Source: CAZPQK01 sp964588695
Lineage (GTDB): Bacteria > Krumholzibacteriota > Krumholzibacteriia > WVZY01 > JAKEHA01
Direction of reading: 5' to 3'
NCBI GenBank assembly: GCA_964588695.1
Contig: CAZPQK010000005.1
Location: 211,638-275,637, forward strand
Length of the DNA: 64,000 nucleotides
Shown here: positions 25,147-34,825 of the stretch, piece after piece
Layout of the letters: every line of letters starts with the position of its first letter
Position numbering within the stretch: position 1 is the stretch's first letter
Notes under the pieces: model-generated
Told to the model about the DNA's origin: nothing
What the model saw: the letters and a program-made list of their open reading frames with translations, nothing else
Databases searched by the model: none
Program-made: the position numbers and the translations under genes

Positions 25147-27591
25147 ATGCAGGACCGTTTTACCGATCGAGTACGGAAAGTTATCTACTTCGCACGTGAC
25201 GAAGCGAGTCGCTTGCAGCACGACTACATCGGCACCGAACATTTGCTGTTGGGTATCGTGCGCGAAGGCGAAGGTATCGCCGCTAAAGTTTTGGGCAAAC
25301 TCGATCTGGATTTTGAACAGATCCAACAGGCCGTCGAGAATATGGTCAAGAGTTCCGGTGGTACTCTAACGATCGGGGAAATTCCATTTACTCCACGCGC
25401 CAAGCGAGTGTTGGAACTCGCCATCGAAGAGGCTCGGTTGCTGGGCCACAACTATGTTGGTACCGAACACCTTTTGTTGGGTCTGATTCGCGAAGGTGAA
25501 GGCGTAGCCGCGCAGGTGCTCGCCGAACTCGGTGTCGATCGCAAGCGCGTCCGCGAAGAAGTGTTGAAACTTCTCGGCCCGTCGACGTCTATGAAGACGC
25601 GCAAGGCCAAGAAAGAGAAAAGCGAAACGCCGAACCTGGATCAGTTTGGCCGCGACCTTGCGCAAATGGCGCGCGAAAACAAACTTGACCCGATCATTGG
25701 GCGCGAGTCAGAAATCGAGCGCGTGATACAGGTGCTTAGTCGTCGCAAAAAGAACAATCCAATTTTGATCGGCGAGCCCGGTGTCGGTAAGACCGCGATT
25801 GCCGAAGGGCTCGCGCAGCGTATTGTCGAGAACCGCGTCCCCGAAATCCTCAAAGACAAACGCATATGTACGCTGGACCTTGCTTCTGTGGTTGCAGGTA
25901 CCAAGTATCGAGGGCAGTTCGAAGAGCGCCTTAAATCGATCATCAACGAAATCCGTCAGTCCGACGATGTCATCATCTTCATCGACGAAATCCATACCAT
26001 CGTTGGCGCCGGCGGCGCCGAGGGTGCGATCGACGCTTCTAACATGCTTAAACCAGCGTTGGCACGCGGCGAACTGCAATGTATTGGTGCGACGACGTTG
26101 GATGAGTACCGCAAGCACATCGAAAAAGACGGTGCGTTGGAACGACGCTTTCAGCCGATCGTGGTCAATCCGCCCACCGAGGACGAGACCATACAGATCA
26201 TCATGGGCTTGCGCGACAAGTACGAAGCTCATCATCGCGTAAAGATTAGCGATGACGCTGTCCGCTCGGCGGTGTATCTGTCCGAGCGATACCTGCACGA
26301 TCGGTTTCTTCCCGACAAGGCTATCGATGTTATTGACGAGGCTGGCTCGCGCGCGCGACTTGCGGTGGTAACTGCACCGACCGAGTTGCAAGATCTGGAT
26401 GTCGAAATCGAGACGGTGTCTCGCGAGAAAGAATCGGCGATTCAAGCGCAAGAGTTCGAGAAAGCTGCCCGTTTTCGCGACCGGGAAAAGGAGCTTCGCA
26501 ACGAGCTGGATGAGAAGCGCAAGGTTTGGAACGAAACCAAACAAGTTCAAGAAAGTGTCGTCGGGCCGCAAGACATCGCTGCTGTCGTTTCGGCCATGAC
26601 CGGCATTCCGGTTAACGATGTCGAAAAGGAAGAGAGTGCCAAGCTGCTGTTGCTCGAAGAGCAGCTCAAACAGCGCGTGGTTGGTCAGGACGAAGCCGTA
26701 GAGGCCGTCTCGCGAGCAGTTCGCCGTAACCGCGCCGGACTGCGCGATCCCCGGCGTCCCATCGGTAGCTTCATTTTTCTGGGCCCCACCGGGGTCGGCA
26801 AAACCGAGTTAGCAAAAGCCCTGGCCGAGATCCTGTTTGAAACCGAAGAGTCACTGATTCGCATCGACATGTCCGAGTACATGGAGAAGTTTTCGGTATC
26901 GCGCCTTATCGGTGCGCCTCCGGGCTATGTCGGTTACGACGAAGGTGGTCAACTGACCGAAAAGGTTCGGCGCAAGCCCTATTCAGTGGTGCTTCTCGAC
27001 GAGATCGAAAAAGCTCACGGCGATGTGTTTAACATTTTGCTGCAAGTCATGGAAGAAGGCCAACTGACCGACAACTACGGTCGACGAGTTGACTTTCGGA
27101 ACACGGTGTTAATCATGACTTCCAACGTTGGCGCCGCCGAAGTTAAAACCGGCAAGAGTCTGGGGTTTGTTCAGGACGGGGAAGCCAACTTCCAGTCGAT
27201 TCGCGGCAAATTGCTAGACAACATGAAGAAGACGTTTTCGCCCGAGTTCTTAAACCGCCTGGATGATGTCATTGTGTTCCGCCAGTTGGACCGCGAACAA
27301 ATGCGAGATATCGTGGATATTTTGCTCAACAACTTTGTAAAAAGGTTAGCGGTGATGGACCTGGCGATTTCTTTTTCGGACGGCGCCAAGGAATACATCA
27401 TCGACAAAGGATTTGATCCGGCCCTTGGGGCCCGACCCTTAAAGCGGGCCATTCAACGGCACCTGGAAGACCCGCTAAGCGAACTGCTGCTTGCACAAGG
27501 TTTAAGCAGCGATTCCGAGGTTGAAGTCGACGTGGACAACGAAGGATTGTCGTTTAACGTGGTGTCAAAGACCGAAAAAGACCCCACCTAA
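25147..27591 (+). CDS. clpC: ATP-dependent Clp protease ATP-binding subunit ClpC
   Basis: 814 residues. The N-terminal double Clp repeat (about 1-145) is the site that binds phosphoarginine in ClpC. Two AAA+ modules follow, with Walker A motifs GEPGVGKTAIAEG and GPTGVGKTELAKA. Between them lies a middle domain with a UVR-like coiled coil (EKESAIQAQEFEKAARFRDR), diagnostic of ClpC rather than ClpA or ClpB. It unfolds proteins for ClpP, which is not in the window. It is the last gene before a strong terminator. Confidence 0.97.
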   Translation: MQDRFTDRVRKVIYFARDEASRLQHDYIGTEHLLLGIVREGEGIAAKVLGKLDLDFEQIQQAVENMVKSSGGTLTIGEIPFTPRAKRVLELAIEEARLLGHNYVGTEHLLLGLIREGEGVAAQVLAELGVDRKRVREEVLKLLGPSTSMKTRKAKKEKSETPNLDQFGRDLAQMARENKLDPIIGRESEIERVIQVLSRRKKNNPILIGEPGVGKTAIAEGLAQRIVENRVPEILKDKRICTLDLASVVAGTKYRGQFEERLKSIINEIRQSDDVIIFIDEIHTIVGAGGAEGAIDASNMLKPALARGELQCIGATTLDEYRKHIEKDGALERRFQPIVVNPPTEDETIQIIMGLRDKYEAHHRVKISDDAVRSAVYLSERYLHDRFLPDKAIDVIDEAGSRARLAVVTAPTELQDLDVEIETVSREKESAIQAQEFEKAARFRDREKELRNELDEKRKVWNETKQVQESVVGPQDIAAVVSAMTGIPVNDVEKEESAKLLLLEEQLKQRVVGQDEAVEAVSRAVRRNRAGLRDPRRPIGSFIFLGPTGVGKTELAKALAEILFETEESLIRIDMSEYMEKFSVSRLIGAPPGYVGYDEGGQLTEKVRRKPYSVVLLDEIEKAHGDVFNILLQVMEEGQLTDNYGRRVDFRNTVLIMTSNVGAAEVKTGKSLGFVQDGEANFQSIRGKLLDNMKKTFSPEFLNRLDDVIVFRQLDREQMRDIVDILLNNFVKRLAVMDLAISFSDGAKEYIIDKGFDPALGARPLKRAIQRHLEDPLSELLLAQGLSSDSEVEVDVDNEGLSFNVVSKTEKDPT

Positions 27592-27667
27592 CGGGACGAA
27601 TGGGAACCCTGAGCCCGGCCGTTCCACGACCGGCTCCGTAAGGTGTTCTCGTACAGTGAGTTACAAG

Positions 27668-27700
27668 ATACCCCTGGCGTAAGCTAGGGGTATTTTTTAT
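27668..27700 (+). terminator. rho-independent terminator after clpC
   Basis: An 8-base inverted repeat (ATACCCCT at 27668-27675, AGGGGTAT at 27686-27693) is followed by TTTTTAT. It separates the lysS/lol/mcs/clpC genes from the bamA/lpx genes. Confidence 0.85.
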
Positions 27701-27728
27701 TTACACCGACAAGGCCGTGTGCTAGCCT
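27700..27728 (+). promoter_or_regulatory. predicted promoter of the bamA-lpx operon
   Basis: TTTACA (27700-27705) and TAGCCT (27723-27728) are 17 bases apart, immediately after the clpC terminator. A transcript start near 27735 would leave only about seven bases before the bamA ATG. This fits the lack of a visible ribosome site and suggests a very short or absent leader. Confidence 0.45.
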
Positions 27729-27741
27729 CAGCCGAATTTTT

Positions 27742-30039
27742 ATGCGAAATAAAGCTTTGAAAATACATCACTTAGTGTGCTTGGTGGGCACACTAGCGGT
27801 GCTTCTCACACCCCAGTCGGGCTATTCCCAAACGGCGATCACGGGAATGCCTGTGAGCCGCGTTTTGGTGGAAGGCAATCGGCAGGTGTCGGGCGAGAAG
27901 GTGCGGCGAGTTCTGCGCGTCCAACGTGGCGATGCGTTTGATCGCGGGCAGATGGCCGACGGCCTCAAGCGCTTGTTTGCGACCAAGCAGTTCAGTGACC
28001 TCAAGTACTACGTTGAAACGGTCGGCGATAGCCTGGTCATTACGGTTGCCGTGGCTGAATACCGCAAAGTCGACGGTGTTACTTTCGTGGGAAATGACCA
28101 CATCGACGACAACGACCTCGAAGCAGCCATTACCGCCGGAAGGGGATCTTTCGTGCGTCCCGCGCTGGTGGCCAAGGACGCGCGCGCGATCGCGGAGCTG
28201 TATCAAGAGAAGGGCTACTTTAACGCCGCCGTTACCGACTCTATCGGCGCCCACAAAGATTCGGGTGCTCCTGTGCTGGTCTATGCCATCAACGAAGGCG
28301 AAAAAGTTTCGGTCAAACACGTCGACTTCGAAGGTGTCACTGCCGTCAATACCGACGAACTGCGTAAGATCATGGAAACCAAAGAAGACGCTTGGTTTCG
28401 TGGCGCCGACTACAAGCCTAAGGAGTTTGAAGACGACAAGGCCCGGATTGCCCAGTACTACCGCAGTAAGGGCTACCTGGATGTTGTCGTCAACGACGCG
28501 CGTCTGGACTTTTCCCCGGACGGTAAGGCGCTCGACATCGTTATCGATGTCGACGAAGGCCCACGCTACCGGGTTGGAAACGTCACTTGGGAAGGCAACG
28601 AAATCGTTGCCGACTCGACGATCGCAAAGCTAATAAAGCTGGAGTCGGGAGAGGTCTTTGACGACCTGGCTTTTTCGCAGGTGCAGTTTGACGTCAACTC
28701 GATTTACTGGGACAAAGGGCACATTTACAGCAACGTGAGTCCCATCAAGACGCGCCGCAAAGGGCACATCATCGACGCCGAGTTCCGGATTGACGAGGGC
28801 AGTCCTGCGCGGGTTCGCGAGATCAAAATCGTGGGGAACACCAAGACCGCCGAAAACGTGATTCGCCGCGAACTGGTGCTGAACCCGGGGGACGTTTTCT
28901 TGCGCCCGCGTTTGATGCGGTCGGTTCGCGAAATCTTTAACCTGGGATATTTTGCTGCTCCGCCACAAATCACGCCGACCACCGCCAGTGAGGACGGCGA
29001 TGTGGACATTACACTTCGCGTTGAAGAAAAGCCTGCCGGTCAGTTTCGGTTGGGCGCAGGGTTTTCGCAACTCAACCGTGTCAGTGGCTTCATCGGCGTC
29101 ACCGAGCCTAACTTTCTGGGGCGGGGCCTCAATGTAGGATTCGACTGGGAGTTTTCCAAGTATCGACAGAACATTAGCGCGTCGTTTACCGAGCCATGGT
29201 TGTTTGGAACACCCACGTCTTTGTCGTTGAGCGTGTTCAACCGTGTGCAACAGCAAGTGGCGCAGCAATTCTACTCCGATCGTCGCACCGGTTTTTCGGT
29301 AGTCGTTGGCCGTCCGTTTCCCTGGCTCGACTACACGCGACTGGCTGCGCGCTATCGTTTTGAAGGCGTGGAACTGACCGATTTCGCCAGCGACTACGAA
29401 GGCGTGCTACGCGACATTAACTGGCCGCAGCTCACTAGTTCTTTCGGATTTACGTTTATTCGCAATTCAACCGACAGTCCATTCCATCCGACCCGGGGAA
29501 CGCGGACGGCAATCACAACCACCTGGACGGGCGGTGACTTGCTGGGTGGCGACGTTAGTTTTCAGGAGTATCAACTCGATTTTTCGTACTACGAACCGTT
29601 GTTCTGGAAGTTCGTCCTGGAGGTCAACACGCAAGTCGGTATTCTCGACGGTTACGACAATCCGGACCAGGTTCCCGACTACGAGAAGTATCGTTTAGGC
29701 GGTAACCGCCAGTGGGCGCTGCGTGGGTACGATTTCTTCGATGTCGTGCCGGAAGGGAACGCGGAGTTCATCGGCGGTCGTTACATGCAAATCCTCAGCT
29801 ATGAGGTCTCGTACCCGATCGCGCCGCCGACGGTATACGGGGTGTTCTTTTTTGACACTGGAAACACTTGGAATGACCTGAAATCTGCCGACCCCTTCGA
29901 CCTGAAGAAGGGGGCGGGCTTAGGAATACGGATCGAGTTGCCGGCTCTGGGCACGGTTGGCCTGGATTACGGCTACGGCTTTGACCGGGAAGACGGCGCT
30001 GGTTGGGAGCCCCACATCACCTTTGGTGGTGGATTCTAG
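27742..30039 (+). CDS. bamA: outer membrane protein assembly factor BamA
   Basis: 765 residues with a signal peptide (core LVCLVGTLAVLLTP). Five POTRA domains span about residues 33-430, each with the strand-helix-helix-strand pattern and conserved GN turns (FVGNDHIDDNDL, VGNTKTAENVIRREL). A 16-strand barrel follows, carrying the insertion-loop motif region around RLGGNRQWALRGYDF and ending in a terminal Phe (HITFGGGF), the beta-signal. BamA inserts beta-barrel proteins into the outer membrane. It heads the lpx operon, next to the periplasmic chaperone gene. Confidence 0.97.
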   Translation: MRNKALKIHHLVCLVGTLAVLLTPQSGYSQTAITGMPVSRVLVEGNRQVSGEKVRRVLRVQRGDAFDRGQMADGLKRLFATKQFSDLKYYVETVGDSLVITVAVAEYRKVDGVTFVGNDHIDDNDLEAAITAGRGSFVRPALVAKDARAIAELYQEKGYFNAAVTDSIGAHKDSGAPVLVYAINEGEKVSVKHVDFEGVTAVNTDELRKIMETKEDAWFRGADYKPKEFEDDKARIAQYYRSKGYLDVVVNDARLDFSPDGKALDIVIDVDEGPRYRVGNVTWEGNEIVADSTIAKLIKLESGEVFDDLAFSQVQFDVNSIYWDKGHIYSNVSPIKTRRKGHIIDAEFRIDEGSPARVREIKIVGNTKTAENVIRRELVLNPGDVFLRPRLMRSVREIFNLGYFAAPPQITPTTASEDGDVDITLRVEEKPAGQFRLGAGFSQLNRVSGFIGVTEPNFLGRGLNVGFDWEFSKYRQNISASFTEPWLFGTPTSLSLSVFNRVQQQVAQQFYSDRRTGFSVVVGRPFPWLDYTRLAARYRFEGVELTDFASDYEGVLRDINWPQLTSSFGFTFIRNSTDSPFHPTRGTRTAITTTWTGGDLLGGDVSFQEYQLDFSYYEPLFWKFVLEVNTQVGILDGYDNPDQVPDYEKYRLGGNRQWALRGYDFFDVVPEGNAEFIGGRYMQILSYEVSYPIAPPTVYGVFFFDTGNTWNDLKSADPFDLKKGAGLGIRIELPALGTVGLDYGYGFDREDGAGWEPHITFGGGF

Positions 30040-30082
30040 GCGCCGGGTAATGCTCTCGGTAACACCCGAAGGAGGGTAAACT

Positions 30083-30616
30083 ATGAAAAATAAATTACTT
30101 ATGTCGGTGGTCGCCGCTGCCATGCTGATGGGTGCCACCGCCCACAGCGCGCTTGCTCAGGCCGCTAAAATCGGATACATTGACTCAATTAAGATCTTCG
30201 CGGAGTCCACGGAGGCCCAGGAGGCCGAGCGCCTCTATCGTCGGGAAGTCGATCAATGGACTGCGCAAAAGGAGGCCAAAGAGCGCCAGATCGTTCAACT
30301 CCAGGAAGAGCTCGCGGCTCAGTCGCTGATGCTCTCGGAGGAGAAGAAAAAGGAAAAGCAACTCGAACTGCAGCGCCAGATGGGCGAGTTCGAGCAGTTT
30401 ATGGCAGAGACGTTCGGTAATGACGGTTTGGCCGCCCGCCGCAACAAAGAACTCACCCAGCCTATCGTCGAAAAGATTAACCGTATCCTGGAGACCCTTG
30501 CCAAGGATCAGGGGTACGCGATGATCTTTGACGTCGCTAATGCCGACGTTGTGTACGCCGACAAGGAGCTAGACCTGTCGGAAGTTGTGCTGGCTGAACT
30601 CAACAAGCAAAACTAG
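30083..30616 (+). CDS. OmpH/Skp family periplasmic chaperone
   Basis: 177 residues with a cleavable signal peptide (MSVVAAAMLMGATAHSALAQ). The mature protein begins KIGYIDSIKIFAEST, the OmpH/Skp opening. A long, highly charged coiled coil follows (about residues 50-130), then a short terminal domain. Skp-like trimers hold unfolded outer-membrane proteins in the periplasm for BamA. A strong ribosome site (GGAGGG) precedes the ATG. Its place between bamA and lpxD is the same as in many diderm bacteria. Confidence 0.92.
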   Translation: MKNKLLMSVVAAAMLMGATAHSALAQAAKIGYIDSIKIFAESTEAQEAERLYRREVDQWTAQKEAKERQIVQLQEELAAQSLMLSEEKKKEKQLELQRQMGEFEQFMAETFGNDGLAARRNKELTQPIVEKINRILETLAKDQGYAMIFDVANADVVYADKELDLSEVVLAELNKQN

Positions 30617-30654
30617 TTCACGTTAGGATTCATCACTTGGGAGAGAGTGTCGCA

Positions 30655-31719
30655 TTGCGACCGCGCTGTTATACGCTCAAAGAGCTTGCTGACCTGGTTG
30701 GCGGCGAAGTGCACGGGGACGACAACGTAGAAATCGTTGGCGTCGCTGGCATTCGCGAAGCCAAGGGCGGTGACATTACGTTTCTGGCCAACCCCAAGTA
30801 TTTGGAGTTTCTGGAAACGACGTCGGCGTCCGCGGTTATTGCTCCCAGTGGCTGCGAAAGCGCTGTGCCCGCGATACAGATCGACAATCCGTACTATGCG
30901 TATCTCAAGGTGCTTCGGTTGTTTGCCGAAGAGAAATCGCTAACCTATGTGGCCGGCGTTCACGAAACGGCGGTAGTTGAATCCGAAGTTGAGTTAGGGG
31001 CCAATGTTTGCATCGGCCCCTACGTTCATATAGAGCGCGGTGCTCGCATTGGCACCAACGTCACAATTCTGTCGGGTTCTTTCGTTGGACGCGGAAGTGT
31101 TGTCGGCGACGACAGTTTCGTTTATCCGAACGTTACCGTTCGCGAGGGTTGCGAAGTTGGCAAGCGGGTGATCCTGCATTCGGGCGTCGTGATTGGCGCC
31201 GATGGGTTCGGATTTGCCAAAGACAACGGCGTACACCATAAGATTCCGCAGATCGGTCGCGTAGTGATCGAAGACGACGTTGAGGTTGGGGCGAACTCTA
31301 CAATCGACCGTGCGACCACGGGAGAAACGCGAATTGGTCGGGGGACCAAAATCGACAACCTGGTGCAAATAGCCCACAACGTCATCATCGGGAAACACTG
31401 CGTGATTGCCGCACAGGTCGGAATTTCGGGTAGTACCACGATTGGCGACGACGTGACGCTGGCCGGGCAGGCGGGTCTCCAGGGGCACATCAACGTCGGC
31501 GATGGCGCGGTAGTTGGCGGGCAGGCGGGCGTGTTCGGGTCGGTTGATCCGGGGGCGGTGGTCTCCGGGTATCCCGCGCGCGATCACTTGCGGGCAACTC
31601 GGGTGCTTGCCGCAGTACAAAAACTGCCCGAACTGCTAAAGCAGGTTCGCGAGTTAGAAGCAAAACTCGCAGCACTTGAGAACGGAGATTCGATTGGTTC
31701 GCCAACAGAGAACGATTAG
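30655..31719 (+). CDS. lpxD: UDP-3-O-(3-hydroxyacyl)glucosamine N-acyltransferase LpxD
   Basis: 354 residues from TTG 30655, chosen because GGGAGAGAG (30639-30647) sits seven bases before it; TTG 30637 would add six residues. An N-terminal uridine-binding domain is followed by a left-handed beta-helix of hexapeptide repeats (about residues 100-310, for example EVELGANVCIGPYVHIERGARIG). The catalytic His lies in VQIAHNVIIGKHC. A C-terminal helix ends the protein. LpxD adds the second acyl chain in lipid A synthesis. The stop lies inside the start of lpxC/fabZ. Confidence 0.95.
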   Translation: MRPRCYTLKELADLVGGEVHGDDNVEIVGVAGIREAKGGDITFLANPKYLEFLETTSASAVIAPSGCESAVPAIQIDNPYYAYLKVLRLFAEEKSLTYVAGVHETAVVESEVELGANVCIGPYVHIERGARIGTNVTILSGSFVGRGSVVGDDSFVYPNVTVREGCEVGKRVILHSGVVIGADGFGFAKDNGVHHKIPQIGRVVIEDDVEVGANSTIDRATTGETRIGRGTKIDNLVQIAHNVIIGKHCVIAAQVGISGSTTIGDDVTLAGQAGLQGHINVGDGAVVGGQAGVFGSVDPGAVVSGYPARDHLRATRVLAAVQKLPELLKQVRELEAKLAALENGDSIGSPTEND

Positions 31720-33007
31720 TTCAGAGGCGACGATTTCCGGGCAGGGTCTCCATACCGGAGTCTCTGTGCGTTTAACGTTTAAACCCGCGCCGCCCAACAG
31801 TGGCATTAAGTTTATTAGGGTAGACCTGGATCCGCACCAGGAGATCGCCGCCGACGTTACTAGTATTCCAGTCAACGGCGAAGCAAACCGCAACACGACG
31901 CTTTCTACCGGCGAGTCGGCGATTCACACCGTCGAACACATTCTGGCGACGTGCTACGGGATGCAGATTGATAACTTGCTTATCGAAATTGACGGCGGCG
32001 AGCCCCCCGAACCGACTAACGGAAATTACTCGCAATATATTGAAGCCCTCGAAGGCGCAGGCATTGAAGCCCAAGGCGTCCCCATCGAGTACTTCGAAGT
32101 CGACCGCGCGATAAGTTATCGCAGTGGTGATGTAGAGATTACGGCAACCCCGGCAGATGGTTTTCGCGTTAGCTTTACAATTGAATACGACAATCACGTT
32201 ATCGGTACTCAGTACGCCACCTTCGACGTTACTCCCGACGTCTATCGCAACGAGGTCGCACCCGCTCGTACGTTTGTGTTGATGGACGATGTCGAAAAAC
32301 TCCGAGAGCAGGGACTCATTAAAGGTGGGTCGATGGACAACGCTCTTGTGTTCAGTTCGCAAGGCATGATGAACGAATCGCCGATGCGATTTGACAACGA
32401 GCCGGTGCGCCACAAGATTCTCGATCTAATCGGCGACCTCGGGCTGTTGGGATGCCCGATTAAGGGGCACATTCACGCGATCCGTTCCGGGCATGCCAGC
32501 AATATTGCTTTTGTTCGCAAGCTTAAAGAAATTCAGGATCAAAAGAAGCGCGTCTCCACCGCGGCGTCGACCGGCCAGTGGGACATCAACCTGATTTCGG
32601 AAATCCTACCGCACCGATATCCATTCCTTTTGGTTGATCGGATTCTGGAGATCCAGGATGGTAAACGGGTGGTGGGTATCAAGAATGTAACCATGAACGA
32701 GCCCTTCTTTACGGGGCACTTTCCTGGGCATCCCATTATGCCAGCGGTCTTGATTGTGGAGGCCATGGCGCAAACGGGTGGGGTAATGTTGCTCAATACC
32801 GTTGACGATCCACGGCGGTACTTGGTCTACTTTACCCGCGTTGACAAAGCCAAGTTCCGCCGTCCGGTCCTACCGGGGGATCAGTTGCGGTTCGAGCTAG
32901 AACTGATCAGCCTGCGTCGCGGGATGTGTAAGATGCAGGGATATGCGTACGTCGACGGACAGCTTGCCGCAGAAGCGGAGTTGTCGTCGGCAATAGTCGA
33001 ACGCTAA
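31694..33007 (+). CDS. bifunctional LpxC deacetylase / FabZ dehydratase
   Basis: 437 residues from TTG 31694, which has GGAG six bases upstream; TTG 31676 would add six residues. Residues about 1-290 are LpxC: opening ATISGQGLHTG, zinc ligands in HTVEHILA and HKILDLIGD, and the general-acid His in SGHASN. Residues about 293-437 are FabZ, with GHFPGHPIMPAVLIVEAMAQ holding the catalytic His and Glu. LpxC commits UDP-GlcNAc to lipid A, and FabZ dehydrates 3-hydroxyacyl-ACP, which competes for the same acyl donor. The fusion is typical of Bacteroidetes and relatives. Confidence 0.96.
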   Translation: MVRQQRTISSEATISGQGLHTGVSVRLTFKPAPPNSGIKFIRVDLDPHQEIAADVTSIPVNGEANRNTTLSTGESAIHTVEHILATCYGMQIDNLLIEIDGGEPPEPTNGNYSQYIEALEGAGIEAQGVPIEYFEVDRAISYRSGDVEITATPADGFRVSFTIEYDNHVIGTQYATFDVTPDVYRNEVAPARTFVLMDDVEKLREQGLIKGGSMDNALVFSSQGMMNESPMRFDNEPVRHKILDLIGDLGLLGCPIKGHIHAIRSGHASNIAFVRKLKEIQDQKKRVSTAASTGQWDINLISEILPHRYPFLLVDRILEIQDGKRVVGIKNVTMNEPFFTGHFPGHPIMPAVLIVEAMAQTGGVMLLNTVDDPRRYLVYFTRVDKAKFRRPVLPGDQLRFELELISLRRGMCKMQGYAYVDGQLAAEAELSSAIVER

Positions 33008-33033
33008 CCAGGCTGACGAAAGGTTAGGTTACT

Positions 33034-33828
33034 GTGAGAAGTGCCGACGTTAAGAACACAGAAATTCACCCTACGGCGGTGGTGCATCCCTGGGCACGCA
33101 TCGGCGAGCGAGTGAAAATTGGTCCGTACAGTGTTATCGGTGAGCGCGTTGCTCTCGGCGACGGTTGCGTGGTCGGGAGCAACGTCCTCATCGACGGCAA
33201 CACAAAGGTTGGGCCCCGCAACACATTCTTTCACGGTGCGAGTGTGGGAACTGCTCCGCAGGATCTCAAGTACGATGGCGCGCCGACAGAACTGGTGATT
33301 GGAAGCGGCAACACGTTTCGCGAGTTCGTGACCGTGAATACTGCCACCGAAATGGGCGCACAAACAATCGTTGGCAACGACGGTTTGTTTATGGCGTACT
33401 CTCATGTTGCGCACAACTGCGTCATTGGCGACGAAGTGATCCTGGCCAACTCGGTAAATCTGGCGGGCCACGTCACGGTTGACGACTACGCCATTGTCGG
33501 CGGGCTGACGCCGGTACACCAGTTCGTGCGTATCGGAAAGTTCGCGTTTGTTGGCGGCGGAAGCCGGGTTGAGCGCGATGTTCCCCCGTGCGTAAAAGTC
33601 GCAGGTAGCCCGCCGGTGGTTTACGGGATCAACTCCGTGGGGTTGCAGCGTCGAGGCTTTAGTCAAGAACGGCGCACGCTCATCAAACAAATCTACAAAC
33701 TCATATATCGTTCCGATTTGAATGTTACTCAAGTGATCGAACGGTTGGACAGTGATGAGTTTGCGGGTCCGGATGCCGAGATGTTCAAGTCGTTTCTGCA
33801 GGCCAGCGAACGCGGCATTACCAAGTAG
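33034..33828 (+). CDS. lpxA: UDP-N-acetylglucosamine O-acyltransferase LpxA
   Basis: 264 residues from GTG. It is a left-handed beta-helix of hexapeptide repeats followed by the LpxA C-terminal helical domain (INSVGLQRRGFSQERR). The catalytic His block reads YSHVAHNCVIGDEV. The glycine that sets acyl length in the Escherichia coli enzyme (G173) appears conserved in AFVGGGSRV, so a medium 3-hydroxyacyl chain is plausible, though that is inference. It performs the first acylation of UDP-GlcNAc. A Gfo/Idh/MocA oxidoreductase follows after 8 bases. Confidence 0.96.
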   Translation: MRSADVKNTEIHPTAVVHPWARIGERVKIGPYSVIGERVALGDGCVVGSNVLIDGNTKVGPRNTFFHGASVGTAPQDLKYDGAPTELVIGSGNTFREFVTVNTATEMGAQTIVGNDGLFMAYSHVAHNCVIGDEVILANSVNLAGHVTVDDYAIVGGLTPVHQFVRIGKFAFVGGGSRVERDVPPCVKVAGSPPVVYGINSVGLQRRGFSQERRTLIKQIYKLIYRSDLNVTQVIERLDSDEFAGPDAEMFKSFLQASERGITK

Positions 33829-33836
33829 GGGCTAGC

Positions 33837-34820
33837 ATGTCGCTCCGTGTTGGCGTCATTGGCACCGGTCAACTCGGCCAACATCACGTTCGCGTCCTTA
33901 GCGAACTTTCCCCCGATCGTCCCGTTCTGTGTTTCGACACCGACGCGAAGCGCGCCAGCGCGATAGCGACGGAGCACGGCGCTACGGTCGCTTCGTCGCT
34001 GGAGGATCTCCTCGCCAACGTAGATGCGGTTAGCATTGTTGTTCCCACCACCTACCACCTCCCTGTGGCCCAGGCCGCCATGGAGTTCGGTTGTGATGTC
34101 TTCGTCGAGAAACCGATAGCCGCCAGCGTTGCCGAGGCTGAACAGCTGATAAAGCTCGCCGCCCAGCACGGCCGCGTATTACAAGTGGGGCATGTCGAGC
34201 GCTTTAACGGTGCATTCGAAAAGGCCGTGTCTCAGTTGGAAGCACCCGCGTTTATCGAAATTCACCGGCTGGCGCCGTTTTCCGTCCGCGGAACCGATGT
34301 GTCGGTGGTTGGTGATCTGATGATTCATGACCTGGACCTGCTGCACGTTCTCGTTGGCGAAACTCCAACCGAAGTTCACGCTAAAGGCGCGGCCGTTCTT
34401 ACTAAGAGTCCCGACATTGTAAACGCACGACTCGCGTTTCCGGGCGGTTGCGTTGCTAACGTCACCACCAGCCGGATATCGATGGAAAAGATGCGAAAGG
34501 TTCGCATTTTTTCGCAAAACCAGTATGCGTCGATCGATCTGTTGGGCGGCAAGGCCGCACTGTATCGCAAGAAGGCGCTTTTCGATGAAACGGTTGGCCG
34601 ATTGCGTGAAGATCCACCACTCGATGGGTCGTTTAGTTTAACCGACATCGTCGAGGTGCAATGGTTGGCCAGCGACGGTGGCGAACCGTTGGTTAAAGAA
34701 CTTCAGAGTTTTTTAACCAGCGTGGAAAACCGCTCCACCCCGGTAGTGACGGGCGAAGATGGCCTGCACGCGGTCGAACTTGCCACCCGGATTCTTGCCA
34801 GCATTCGCTCCCAAGGATAG
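33837..34820 (+). CDS. Gfo/Idh/MocA-family oxidoreductase, GnnA-like by position
   Basis: 327 residues. A Rossmann NAD(P)-binding domain opens RVGVIGTGQLGQHHVRVL. The family hallmark EKP is in DVFVEKPIA, followed by VLQVGHVERFNGAFEKA and the C-terminal alpha/beta substrate domain. It lies between lpxA and lpxB. In Acidithiobacillus and Leptospira a protein of this family, GnnA, oxidises UDP-GlcNAc at C3 so that GnnB can make the 3-amino sugar of an amide-linked lipid A. No GnnB-like aminotransferase is present here, so the substrate is open. Confidence 0.82.
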   Translation: MSLRVGVIGTGQLGQHHVRVLSELSPDRPVLCFDTDAKRASAIATEHGATVASSLEDLLANVDAVSIVVPTTYHLPVAQAAMEFGCDVFVEKPIAASVAEAEQLIKLAAQHGRVLQVGHVERFNGAFEKAVSQLEAPAFIEIHRLAPFSVRGTDVSVVGDLMIHDLDLLHVLVGETPTEVHAKGAAVLTKSPDIVNARLAFPGGCVANVTTSRISMEKMRKVRIFSQNQYASIDLLGGKAALYRKKALFDETVGRLREDPPLDGSFSLTDIVEVQWLASDGGEPLVKELQSFLTSVENRSTPVVTGEDGLHAVELATRILASIRSQG

Positions 34821-34825
34821 TTCAG

